Shown here: positions 45,833 through 56,249 of the stretch, piece after piece
Position numbering within the stretch: position 1 is the first letter of the stretch
How the letters are laid out: the number at the start of each line of letters is the position of its first letter
Assembly (NCBI GenBank): GCA_022393335.1
Contig: JAJEKB010021216.1
Span: forward strand, 707,891-771,890
DNA: 64,000 bases
Origin: Macrotrachela quadricornifera
Lineage: Eukaryota; Rotifera; Eurotatoria; Philodinida; Philodinidae
Reading direction: 5' to 3'
Notes under the pieces: model-generated
The model's database searches: none
What the model saw: only the letters and a program-made list of their open reading frames with translations
What the model was told of the DNA's origin: nothing
Translations under genes and position numbers: made by a program

Positions 45833-47127
45833 ACACTCATTACATTGAACCTGCTGTGGAATCAAATCGGTCCACAAGGTGTCCAACATTTAGCCAATGC
45901 TCTACAACAAAACAAAGCAACATAAAACACATTCCTCTTCTTCTTATTCAACTATGCATTCCTATTTTATGCAGACACTCACCACATTAGGCCTCTCAAT
46001 CAATCAAATAGGTGACGGAGGTGCCCAACATTTAGCCAATGCTCTGCAACAAAACAAAGTAATATGAACCATATCATTTTCTTCTTATTCAACTATACAC
46101 TTACTATCTTACCAAGACGCTCACCACATTGGACCTAGGATGGAATGAAATCGGTCCACAAGGTGTCCAACATTTATCCAATGCTCTACAACAAAATAAA
46201 GTAATATGAACCACATCATTCTTCTTCTTATTCAACTATGCATTCACCGTTTCACACAGACACTTACCACATTGAACCTCATGGGAAATCGTATCGATTC
46301 GCAAGGTGCTCAACATTTATCCAATGCTCTACAACAAAACAAAGTAATATGAACCATATCACTGTTCTTCTTATTCAACTATGCATTCACCATTTTACCT
46401 AGACACTCACCATATTGGACCTAGGGCGGAATCAAATCGGTCCACAAGGTGCCCAACATTTATCCAAGGGTCTAGAAGAAAACAAAGTGAACCACATCAC
46501 TCTTCTTCTTATTCAATTATGCATTCACCATTTCACACAGACACTCACTACATTGAATCTCTGGGACAATCGAATCGGTGATGAAGGAGCCCAACAATTA
46601 TCCAGTGCTCTACAACAAAACAAAGTAATATGAACCATATCACTGTTGTTCTTATTCAACTATGTACTCACTACTTTACATAGGGACTCACCACANNNNN
46701 NNNNNTATTCAACTATGTACTCACTACTTTACATAGGGACTCACCACATTGATCCTCATGAGCAATCAAATCGGTGATAAAGGTGCCCAGTATTTAGCCA
46801 ATGCTCTAGAAGAAAACAAAGTAATACGTACCACATTATTCTTCTTCATATTCAACTATGCATTCGCAATTTTACGTAGACACTCACCACATTGAACCTC
46901 TGTAACAATCAAATCAGTGATGAAGGAGCCCAACATTTAACCAATGCTCTACAACAAAACAAAGTAACATAAAACACATCCCTCTCCGTCTTTTTGAACT
47001 ATACACTCATTTTTTTACGTAGACACTCACCACATTGGCTCTCTCATGGGATGGTATCGACCCTGAAATAAAGCGGCATATTGAAGAAATTCTGAAAAAC
47101 AACACATTATTGAAGAAACCAATATGA
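45833..47127 (+). CDS. tandem array of leucine-rich-repeat exons (NLR/RNI type), 5' end missing
   Basis: Nine to ten exons, nearly all exactly 84 nt, phase 0 at both ends, each encoding one 28-residue LRR of ribonuclease-inhibitor type. The pattern is TLTTLxLxxNxIGxxGAQHL and then xNALQQNK. Exons are 45833-45916, 45975-46058, 46117-46200, 46260-46343, 46403-46486, 46541-46624, (46684-gap), 46737-46820, 46880-46963 and 47023-47127. The last ends in TGA after a diverged cap (DGIDPEIKRHIEEIL). Introns are 54-59 bp where intact, themselves repeated (GTAATATGAACC ... CAG). The array would form the sensing horseshoe of an NLRC3-like protein. No NACHT or other 5' domain is seen upstream, so the gene is truncated or the array is a relic. 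The first exon is followed by GC instead of GT. Ten N at 46696-46705 mark an assembly gap. Confidence 0.65.
46696..46705. other. assembly gap (10 N)
   Basis: The 43 bases before the gap (TATTCAACTATGTACTCACT ... ACTCACCACA) are repeated immediately after it. The gap may therefore be a false join of overlapping ends or a collapsed number of LRR units. Confidence 0.9.
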
Positions 47128-47306
47128 TTGCTGAAAAGGATACTGTCTATACCAGAAATGTATTTTTATGAGAAAATTAAATAGTTTTCTACTCTTTAGA
47201 GATATATATTTCACTAATAGATCCGAATGTTTTTTGTGTGAAATTCTTCTAATAAATTCGTTCCAGAGAAGATTTTAATTGATTATATTTTACTAGGTAG
47301 GTCGCC

Positions 47307-47705
47307 CATGTAAAAAAAACACAAAAAATCCGATTGAAATCGATTTTTTTTCGAAAATCATGAAAAATCGACTAAATTTAACAAATTTTGATTATTTTTC
47401 ATGCAATAATTGGTTTTAATTTATTTCACAACAATAAATCGATTTCTCAAATACAAATCGATTTTAATCAAATAAACAATACGACGTAATAGATTATAAT
47501 CGATTTCTCAAGTAAAATGGATTTTAATCAATCAAATTCTATCCCATGTAAGAAAAAACACAACAAAACCCGACTAAAATCGATTTTTTTTTTGAAAATC
47601 ATGTAAAATCAATGAAACGTGACAATTTTTGATTATTTTTTATGCAATAATTGATTTTAATCCATTTCTCAACGATAAATTGATTTTAATCAATTGATCA
47701 TACAA
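47307..47705. repeat. ATCGAT-rich tandem duplication
   Basis: Two diverged copies of a unit of about 235-245 bp, starting CCATGTAAxAAAAAACACAA at about 47307 and 47552. Each contains AAATCGATTTTTTTT, a GATTATTTTTxATGCAATAATTG segment and several AATCGATTT/AAATTGATTTTAATCAA words. No coding potential. It is probably satellite-like or transposon-end DNA. Confidence 0.55.
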
Positions 47706-49299
47706 ATAGGTTCATTATATCTGAAAGATCCGATAGACGAAATCGCTTGATACGATGTACATCCTACTGTTTATTGATCAATGATCGTAGATTTTCCAGT
47801 TACAAATTGATTTCCAAGTACACAAATTAGAAAGAAATAATTTACATAGATTAAAAAGAGATATTTTAAGTTGAGATAATATTTTAAAAAGGAGGTCGGA
47901 TCGCGTAAGCAGCTTATTTTGAATGCCAGATGGTAAGGCTAGATTGTAAATCGTGAAAAGATTTACAAATATTTCGAAGTAACAGATATCATTATTTTTC
48001 TTTTTTTTTTTTAGTGTTTTTGTATTTTATAATTTTTTTGTTATTTTAGTATAGAATTCATACACACGAAAATAAAGAAAATGTCCATTTGGATAATGCG
48101 AAGTAACTGACTCGACATCAGCCGACCCGATTAACAACGAAAAGCAAAATATATATGAAATGAAATATTTGCATGTGATGCAATAACATATTTAGTCGAA
48201 AGTAGAAAAAAAAAAACTTTCAAAATACGTAAGTAATTGCACAATAATTTGTAAATTGAATTGAAAAGAAAGTTTAGCAATACCAATTTTCATGATAAAA
48301 TAAGATAAATTCTTTCAAACATCTGTTATTTACTTGATGAGAAACTTTAAAGAAATATTTGTCAGACACTTACATCGACAAAATAGTTGAAGATAAAAAA
48401 ACATGATCACATCTAGTCGATTTAAAATCAATATTTCATAGTTTATATCAATACAAAATTTTTGTAATTACGAATCAATTAGATGTGTGAGAGATATCAT
48501 CTAAATCATCATAATTCTCTGCAAGATTCAAAAGTGTTCTTAATAGATATTTAAAGCGAAATGCTTTTTACACTTTGTTTATATAAACATAGTACGGTTC
48601 CACTTTATTTGTTAGCTAAAAGTAGAAAAATACATTGATATTTCACAAAGAAATAAACGAAAAGACATATGTACAGTTTGAATATGTAATGCATTTATAA
48701 CGAAATTAGAAAAGAAAATGACCATGAGAATAATCAATAAATATCGTGGCCTCAGCCAGCCAATCTGTTCCCTTCGTTGGGGAGGGTTTGAATTCAAGAC
48801 TGAAGAAAAATGAGTATACTATGGAATAGAGTACATCTAATAGTGTAAAGAAAGTGTCATTAGTCACGTTACGAAATATATAGTCATATTAAATGATAGT
48901 AGCGCTGTTCTTTTCTCCAATGAACTTATCATAAAGCGACATCTCTAGATTATCATAAGCTAACGGCTAAAAAATGTTCATGTTAAAGCTGAATTGAATC
49001 AAATTTCACATCGATAGATAAAAGAAAATATATTCTTTTAAAATAGAAGATTTCCAAAAGAATCCAATTTTTACATAGATTTATCAATTTCTCAGAAAAC
49101 GACTGAGTTTTTCATAAAATTTCACAACAAAAAATGGTTATAATGTGTTTCCTTCTTTTAGGTTACAAATTAATTTTTTAAAAGCGACATCACCAGATAG
49201 ATCTTCTCGAGATCTATCGAATGGACTACTTTTTTTTAATTGTTAGTTCTAGTTTTGTATATTTATATTCAAAATACTTCATTGCGGGATTTCGTAGAA
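47706..49299 (+). other. intergenic, nothing recognised
   Basis: About 1.6 kb of AT-rich DNA between the tandem duplication and the third piggyBac relic. Confidence 0.4.
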
Positions 49300-50452
49300 T
49301 ACAGAATACTATATGTTTGTTTTTGTTTTTCCACTGTCTACTACAGTTACAAAATGTGATAGACTTGTAGAAACCATCAAGACATCGTTTTTGTCTTTCC
49401 ATCGATTAATTTAATTCCATCTTTATTCTGAAGTCCATATAAACTTCTCCACGACTAAGATTTTCTTTAAGAACTTTACTTTCTGATCCAACACGATTAT
49501 TTTGTAATACTCCAATGAGATACGTATTATGTTTCAATAAATATTTCGCAAGCGGAATACTGATAAAGAAATTGTCAGCTGCTACGGTTCGATAACATCC
49601 ATCAAGACCATCTAATAGTTTCATTACTATTGTTTGAGCATGCCCAATACCTGCCGTCAAATCTTACTCATCAGTATAAATTACATAATTCCAAACATAT
49701 CCATTGGTCGCCGCTAATTTGTACACTTTTCCAGCTATGTTTTGTTTGAAAAAAGTTTGCGCCGCCATGGTATCATACTTTCGTCAATACTGATAATTGA
49801 ATCAAGCATACATACTGATGAAAATCTCTCTTATAATAAATCTAAGAGTGGTTTCAACTTGAACATTCTATCCTGGTTCGAATTCTTGTTATTATTATTC
49901 GAAAAATGCTAAAGTTTGAAGAGTAATGCAAATCTCTCTCGCTTAACATAGTATTTCGAATGATCTGTGAACCATATAATTTACTAGAGCTCCACAATCC
50001 TTCAGCTTTGGCATTTGTACTAATCCCATTTCGGTGACTATTTTAAAGAACTTGAGCATCTTTGTATTAGTCGTTAGTTTCTATTGTTGAAATATTGATC
50101 TTTTACTGATATCATGGTTTTGAAAGTATTGCTGCTCGTATCGATTAATTTCACGAATTATAAGGTCAATAATTTCGTCTATGATGATATGCCGATAGCA
50201 GTCGATAGGATTAATTGTGTCATCTTCTGAAATAGAAATTACATCTCTCAATAAGTCCATGATCTTCCAAGAATTCTGCATCAGATTCTGATTCGATTTC
50301 ATTCTAGGTATGCAAATCTATGTCATCATCATACTCAGTAACTTCTTCAGAACTGGAAAATCAAGGTGCATTGTATAAAATTCATCATCCAGTGAATTCA
50401 CTTCACCGAGTCAGCTAGCACTGTCTTCAGTATCGATTTCTTCAAACGACAT
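49300..50452 (-). pseudogene. third piggyBac transposase relic
   Basis: Read on the minus strand from an ATG at 50452: an acidic N-terminus (MSFEEIDTEDSAS), then INPIDCYRHIIIDEIIDLII and REINRYEQQYFQNHD (a typical piggyBac pre-core segment, 50081-50302). A poorly preserved middle follows, then CYRTVAADNFFISIPLAKYLL with the second catalytic Asp intact (49520-49620), then RGEVY, and in another frame IDGKTKTMS, matching the FNGKTNVMS of the copy at 41.5 kb. Multiple stops and shifts separate the pieces and the Cys-rich tail is not found. Inverted ends were not identified. Confidence 0.65.
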
Positions 50453-51284
50453 GTGAAATGCTCCAAAAATCCGGTTGTATTTATATGCAAAACGATATAG
50501 AGTTAAAACAATAGGGAAAAAAATATTGGAAATTTCCTGCTTTTTCTCAGACATAATTCATATAACATACAAAAGAACGAAAAACTGATTTAAGCGATTA
50601 TTCATTTGGGCAGTAAAAAATGACTCACTATGTGTATTAGTATAAACAAGAGGACGACAGATAACCAGTAGAATATAGCCAAAAGGTCATGAAGTGCATC
50701 TATTAGAAGATGATTGTTCACGAAAATGAATAATCTGAAAAAAATTTTACAAAAACTGAATCGGGTCGAATGTCTTAATACTCTTTTCATACATGGCACC
50801 ACCGCTTTTGACATTCTTTTTGGCTTGTGAATTTTGAAAAGTCGATTTATCTTGATTTTATAAACTGATATACTAGAATTTATGTGATTAAATCGAAGTT
50901 TTTTTGAGAGAAAAATCTTGTTTTAATAAACTCTTCTTTTTAATCCTAGATTTTTCCATTGTCAAAAGTTCTATGCTGTCGTCAATGCCTAGTAAGAAAA
51001 CAGTAAGTACTTCTTCATATATTGAATAAATTGAATTCCAACCAAAATTTATTTTCTTCAACTATAAACAGTTCATTTATTGATATAAAACGTAAAAATA
51101 AAATCATTAGTAATAATAAAAGAAAGAATATCAAAGTTTTCATTTTGTTTATTACTTTCGCGACATAACATCAGCTTCATCTTCAATTTTGATCTAGAAT
51201 AGAAAAAGAAAAAAACATTCTATGCTGTTTACATAGAGTTGAAAAGAGCTAGGAATAAGATGAAAAACCTCAATGTTTGCATTG
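50453..51284 (+). other. intergenic, nothing recognised
   Basis: AT-rich spacer between the third piggyBac relic and the MITE. Confidence 0.4.
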
Positions 51285-51288
51285 TTAA

Positions 51289-51610
51289 CCCTTTGAGGAC
51301 CGAATTTTTTTTCAATCGAAAAATGGTTTTTCAATCGATCTGTTATGTTTGGCTCGAAACAATCAAATAAAAACTTCATAATAATACATCAAGAGAAGAG
51401 AAAGAAATTATGCATCAGAATATAGCAGCAGAAAGAAAGGAAGAGATCTGAGAAGGATCTATATGACAGAAAGAAAGAGGGAAAGCACCTCCATGAGATG
51501 GCAGGTGGGCGACCTATTTACCTTAAACATTATAACAGTTTAATGTAGAACAAACATTTTCTTTACTGAAAAATAGGTGGTCCAAAAATGGACCACCGGT
51601 CCTCAAAGGG
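51289..51610. mobile_element. 322-bp piggyBac-type MITE with perfect ends and TTAA duplication
   Basis: TTAA at 51285-51288 and 51611-51614 flank a 322-bp element. Its ends are perfect 14-bp inverted repeats, CCCTTTGAGGACCG (51289-51302) and its complement (51597-51610). A subterminal palindrome (GGTGGTCC...GGACCACC, 51577-51598) overlaps the right end. No coding sequence. TTAA plus CCC ends define it as a piggyBac-superfamily non-autonomous element. The CCCTTTGAG core is shared with the relic ending at 42640. Confidence 0.85.
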
Positions 51611-51614
51611 TTAA

Positions 51615-52123
51615 ACAGAAAAAACGATGACGCATCGTATAATTCATTAGAAAAGAAACTAAACCGAATATCTGAAAAGTAAGTTAGGCAATTGAATTTT
51701 TATTCACTAGAAATAAAATCACACTTAATTTTTTTAAAGACTATTCATAGTAAATCGGTTAAGAACTTCATATCTAGATGAAATCGAAAGTGCAGCCTAT
51801 CGTAAGTTTACGCTCGATTGCTGATTAGTATCTTCAACTATCTATTAAAATTTATCACGTTTATTATATTAATAGGCACACTACTTTATGGAAATGAAGT
51901 TATTATCTTTACATTGTCTTATAATGTACGATTCGATAAGTTTTTACTGTCCTACTCTAAAAGTGGACGCCGTGATCCATACATTTTTCAATTAAGACTC
52001 ATCTCCAATCAACTACTACTCAAAAACACTTTCAGAAGGATGTAAAATATTGATTCTATCTATTGATGCATTGAGTTTATAGAAAATGTAGGATACAACT
52101 AAATGTGAAAAATAGTAAGCGCA
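51615..52123 (+). other. spacer between two TTAA elements
   Basis: No gene was recognised. Confidence 0.4.
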
Positions 52124-52127
52124 TTAA

Positions 52128-52833
52128 GGTCCCCCCCCGGGTCAAAAAAAATAATTTTCGTCAAAAATATCGATTTTGAGATTTATACATAATTAGATAG
52201 CCCGTAGTCTGTACTTTCGAATGCACTATGATTTATTGGTTTTCTGATGATTTTTGAGGGTTTTATAACGATTTTTCCGAAACGCCTAACACAGAAAAAT
52301 GCTTAAAGTAAAAATTTGTTTTGCGTTTTTCTCGAAACTGTTTTTTTGTGTTTTATCTGTCAGTGCGGCAAAGATTTATCCCCCATTTTAAACGCTAGAA
52401 CGCTCGGGAAGGTTTTAAAATGAAGCTAAAGCTCGGCGCTACAACCTAACAGAGCCGGAATTTTTGTTATCAATTTAGTTATTTATGAAAAAATCCAGTT
52501 TTCTAAAACGTTAACCTCAATTTTTTTCAAAAACCTTTTTCAAAAAAAATTTTTTTTTTTCAAAAAACCGGCTCTGTTAGGTTATAGTGGCAAGTGTTCT
52601 GTACATTCTGACGCTATCCCGAGGTCGATATCATTAAAATTGAGGAAAAAATCTTTGCCCGACGGACACCTACTTTTTAGCCCTTAATGTTAGGATAACT
52701 CTCGCAAAACTTAATATTATGAGCTCAATTTTTTACTGAAAACTATCAAAGGTCAGATACATATTCAGTAAAAATTTCAGTAAGATTGAGTGCTCTGGAA
52801 AAAAAATAGATTTTTGACCCGGGGGGGGGGCCC
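52128..52833. mobile_element. 706-bp TTAA-flanked fold-back element with GC-rich ends
   Basis: TTAA at 52124-52127 and 52834-52837 flank inverted ends: left GGTCCCCCCCCGGGTCAAAAA, right (reverse complement) GGGCCCCCCCCCCGGGTCAAAAA. Inside, ACAACCTAACAGAGCCGG (about 52440-52457) pairs with CCGGCTCTGTTAGGTT (about 52567-52582), giving a nested stem. No coding sequence. TTAA target choice suggests piggyBac-type mobilisation, but the ends differ from the CCCTTTGAG family, so it is a second group. Confidence 0.7.
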
Positions 52834-53189
52834 TTAACCAACACAAAATTCTCGATTGATATGAATTTTAAGGTAAAATTCAACTGAAAAAAGATAAAAT
52901 ATTTTCTTATTATCATTCCGTACCTCTTAATTATATGAGCAAAATTCGTTGCTCCAGTTAGATTTAACTTTGATTCGATCGATGGAATAACATATTGATA
53001 AATTTCGATTTCTTTCAATATATCCATGAATTGATGTTGATGATTAGTTTTGAACAAATTCTTTTTTATTGAAATTTTATTCTATTTTCAATTAATAACT
53101 CTGATTTGAAGTGAAAGCTAACATCCGAATTTGATAGTCTATATTAAAGATTGACTTTCATGTAACAATTGTCAAATTTATTTAATTAA

Positions 53190-53660
53190 AAATACAAAAA
53201 GGTCTTAAAAGGCCTTTTTTCGAATTCCAGATTCTTCTGGATATAATAAAGTCTGTACTTACAGAAAGACTAAAAATACCTTTCTGACACTAGTTCTATT
53301 GATTGTCATTGGATATAGCCTACTAAATCCTAAAAATATAAAAGTCTGTTATGAGCCTTTTTCTAAGTCTTAATTCCTATGCATATAATAAAGTCGCTTC
53401 GTGCTGAAAGACTCTAGAGGCCGCTTTTTCAATTTCAGATTTCTGTGAACCTAATACACGGTGCGCTTATAGGGTAGCCTTAAAATACCTTTCTAAGACT
53501 AGTTCCATTGGTTTAGGTTAAAAACAGCGTACCAAATCTGAAGAACAGAAAAAGACCTTTTTTCAAAAAGTCTAATTATTTGGTATAGTTAACATTTGCT
53601 CTTGGAAAAAGGCCTTCAGATACCTTTTTAAGATTGACTCACTGATTCGTATTAAAATTA
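53190..53660. repeat. degenerate repeats around AAGGCCTTTTT words
   Basis: Imperfectly repeated phrases include ATATAATAAAGTC (53239, 53386), AAAATACCTTTCT followed 7 bases later by TAGTTC (53273, 53492) and GGCCTTTTTTC-like words. Spacing between copies is roughly 150-220 bp. Probably an old tandem or dispersed repeat. No coding sequence. Confidence 0.4.
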
Positions 53661-56149
53661 TGTATTCTTTCAGACAGAAGAAAATGAGAATAAGACATTG
53701 AAAGAAAGCAACTTACTTTTACGCCAATATTTTACCAAATGACCACCGTTTGAGAAAAACTTCCTTTTTATAAGGGCTGAGGAGTTGGTCTAGACGGGTG
53801 TGACAATAATAGCGTTTGCGGACTGATGAATCATGAGTCTCTTTATTGGTGATAGATCTTTACTGCGATTGGATGAAATCAAAATCGATACATTACTTAG
53901 GAAAAGTTTAATTCGCCTGAGATATTCTTGAGATATTTCAAAAATTCGAGTTTTAGTCATATTATTTTTCTCTTGATTAGAGATTTTGAAATATTTACTA
54001 TCTATTTATGCAGGCAATTCGCTAATTAAGATGATAGAATATAAAATTAGGTATATCTTACTATTTATAACTGACGTTTACGACTGGACGTGATGGACCT
54101 GAGTGGGCAAGAAGCTTCTATTATTGTGATCAACTAAAACCGCATTGAACCCGTTCGGGTCGCAGCCGATCAAACGGTTTAGCTTCTTAATCGGTTACTG
54201 AGAGTTTCTGGACGGTAATGATAAGTAATAGATGTCAACGGTTATAGAATAAGATCAACTACGTTTTTAATTGAGTTGCTGAGGTTTTCTGAGAGAAAAA
54301 TCTAGTTAAACCGTTATTTCAGTTTTAATCGATCTTTGATATAATTTTGCCATCTTATTTCAAAACAATATTTATACAAGTTTCAACGTTAAGATAGGTG
54401 TCTAATTTTAGCACATTGGTAACTTCATTTAAGTTTGTGAGCATTGGAAATCGGCAGAAATCTTAGAAAAATCGAGGATTTCGCAATCAAATCTTGACAA
54501 AGGTACTTATCTCACGGTATTCAATTATAAGCGATTAAAAGGTAAAAACTCCCATGCACCCATAAAAAAATCACGAAAAAACCAAATTTAAAATGTTTCT
54601 TTCCATAATTTTTTTTACATGGGTAATCTATTTTAAATTATTCAAATTATTTATCTGCCAAATACGGCGAAATCAAAACGCTGAAAATACACATATGGAA
54701 ATCTCAGATTTAAATTTGAGTATGTTGTGTACTTCAAAAAATAAAGAGTAATCGGCGAAAGGAGTTTAGGACACTTACTCAGAAAGGATAGTTACTCGCA
54801 AGACAATTGCTCGTTGAACACTCAATCGCGAATCATATAGTTGCAGGGAGGAAAAAGCACAATTTCTGTACTTCAGCCATACTTCACCGTATATCAATTG
54901 ACTTCAAGATTTTTAAAGTTATCTGATAAATGTTTTTAGCTTTTTAAGTCTATTATAGATGTGTATCACAGAAGTACCGGTTTGAAATCATTCGTTATAA
55001 GTTTATCCTAAATGAAAGCCCAAATACTTTACGGTACTTCGCCGAAGTTTATAATTTGAGTTACGGAAAATTTTCTTTGTATCCTTTTGTATAGCTACCA
55101 AGTGGTAATGGATAGCTGAGAAAATGGTAAAGAGAACACTCAGACACCTATCCTTACTCTCACCCAGATGTTCGATGGTCAATAATCACAGCGTAAGAAA
55201 GAATTCTTAAACAAATAGCTGAAAGATCTGGATCAAATACACATACGATCGTCAGGAATTATTTAAAATACATTCAACGTTTTTCTATCTAGAACTTTTT
55301 TGATTGTTGCCCTTAAAGATTATTTTTATGTCTTATTCATATATATACAGCAGAGTAGTTTTGCGATCAAGTGTCCAACGAGTAATTGTTCTGCGAGCAA
55401 CTGACCGTTTCTCTTTATTTTTGTCTAACATGCACAAGATGTCCTTCTACTACAACTATGAAAGTAGTTTTTGTTGAATATAGTTACGCTTATCGTAATG
55501 TGAAAGTAACAATGACTTTATTGTAAATAACATCCACGAGATTTCGCTAGGTAAATTATATTATTTAATTCTATCAGAAACATGTGATATGCGAAAAACT
55601 ACCATGTGAGATAGAATAAATCTCTTCAAAAATATGTGCCTATGGAGACAAGTTTTATATGAAATACATAAATGAATGTTCACTCTCTAGTTCAATTAAT
55701 GATTCATACATATATATATATTCGAGATTTCGAAAATAATATGAATTATTTCGACATATTTAAATGAAATTCTTATTTGTTCATAAGCAGCTGAAATATT
55801 TTCTTTTGTTTTTTGCTCATCACACACACACACACACACATAGTTATAAATAATGACATTCTTTCACAAGAAGAAAAAAAAGCACGCATACACGAACATA
55901 TATAAGTATATACATAAATTCTTTTTCTATCTTTTTTTTTCTCGGCATTTAAAATGATAATAACTCTAAGCTAACTGATATATATATATATAATGACAAG
56001 TGAAAGAGAGAAAGAGAAAAAAAAATAGATATGAAATATTTCATTTCATGCAAAGCGACGACGACAAAAAAAAAGAAAGAGATTATTGCACACAAAAAAA
56101 AAGAAAACATGATGATAATACTGATGAGATTCGATTATCAGATGATTAT
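53661..56149 (+). other. intergenic, no gene recognised
   Basis: About 2.5 kb without coding signal. It holds a (CA)n microsatellite at about 55819-55840 and AT/TA runs near 55710 and 55980. Confidence 0.5.
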
Positions 56150-56249
56150 CTACGAATCAAGAAGACAAGATTTTATCTTTTCTGTCCATGTTTGAGCATC
56201 TTGTGGTGTTGCAGCAATAAAATTATAAATACGACGATTTGTATGTAAC
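56150..56249 (-). other. last SBF exon with apparent 1-bp frameshift
   Basis: Entering in phase 0 the exon reads [10 protein letters not shown], matching the PH-domain strand, then leaves the family pattern and stops at TGA 56157-56159. The adjacent frame instead continues with [18 protein letters not shown], the expected amphipathic PH helix, and stops at TAG 56150-56152. The switch lies in a T5 run (plus-strand A5 at 56219-56223). This suggests either a homopolymer sequencing error or a real, very recent indel. Confidence 0.7.

Noticed and set aside
48740..48805. Possible tRNA T-arm (GGGTTTGAATTCAAGAC)
   Set aside because: No matching acceptor, D or anticodon stems around it.
52746..53057. 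103-codon minus-strand ORF
   Set aside because: It crosses the boundary of the TTAA fold-back element and has low-complexity content; most likely chance.
55819..55840. (CA)n run
   Set aside because: An ordinary microsatellite; not reported as a finding.
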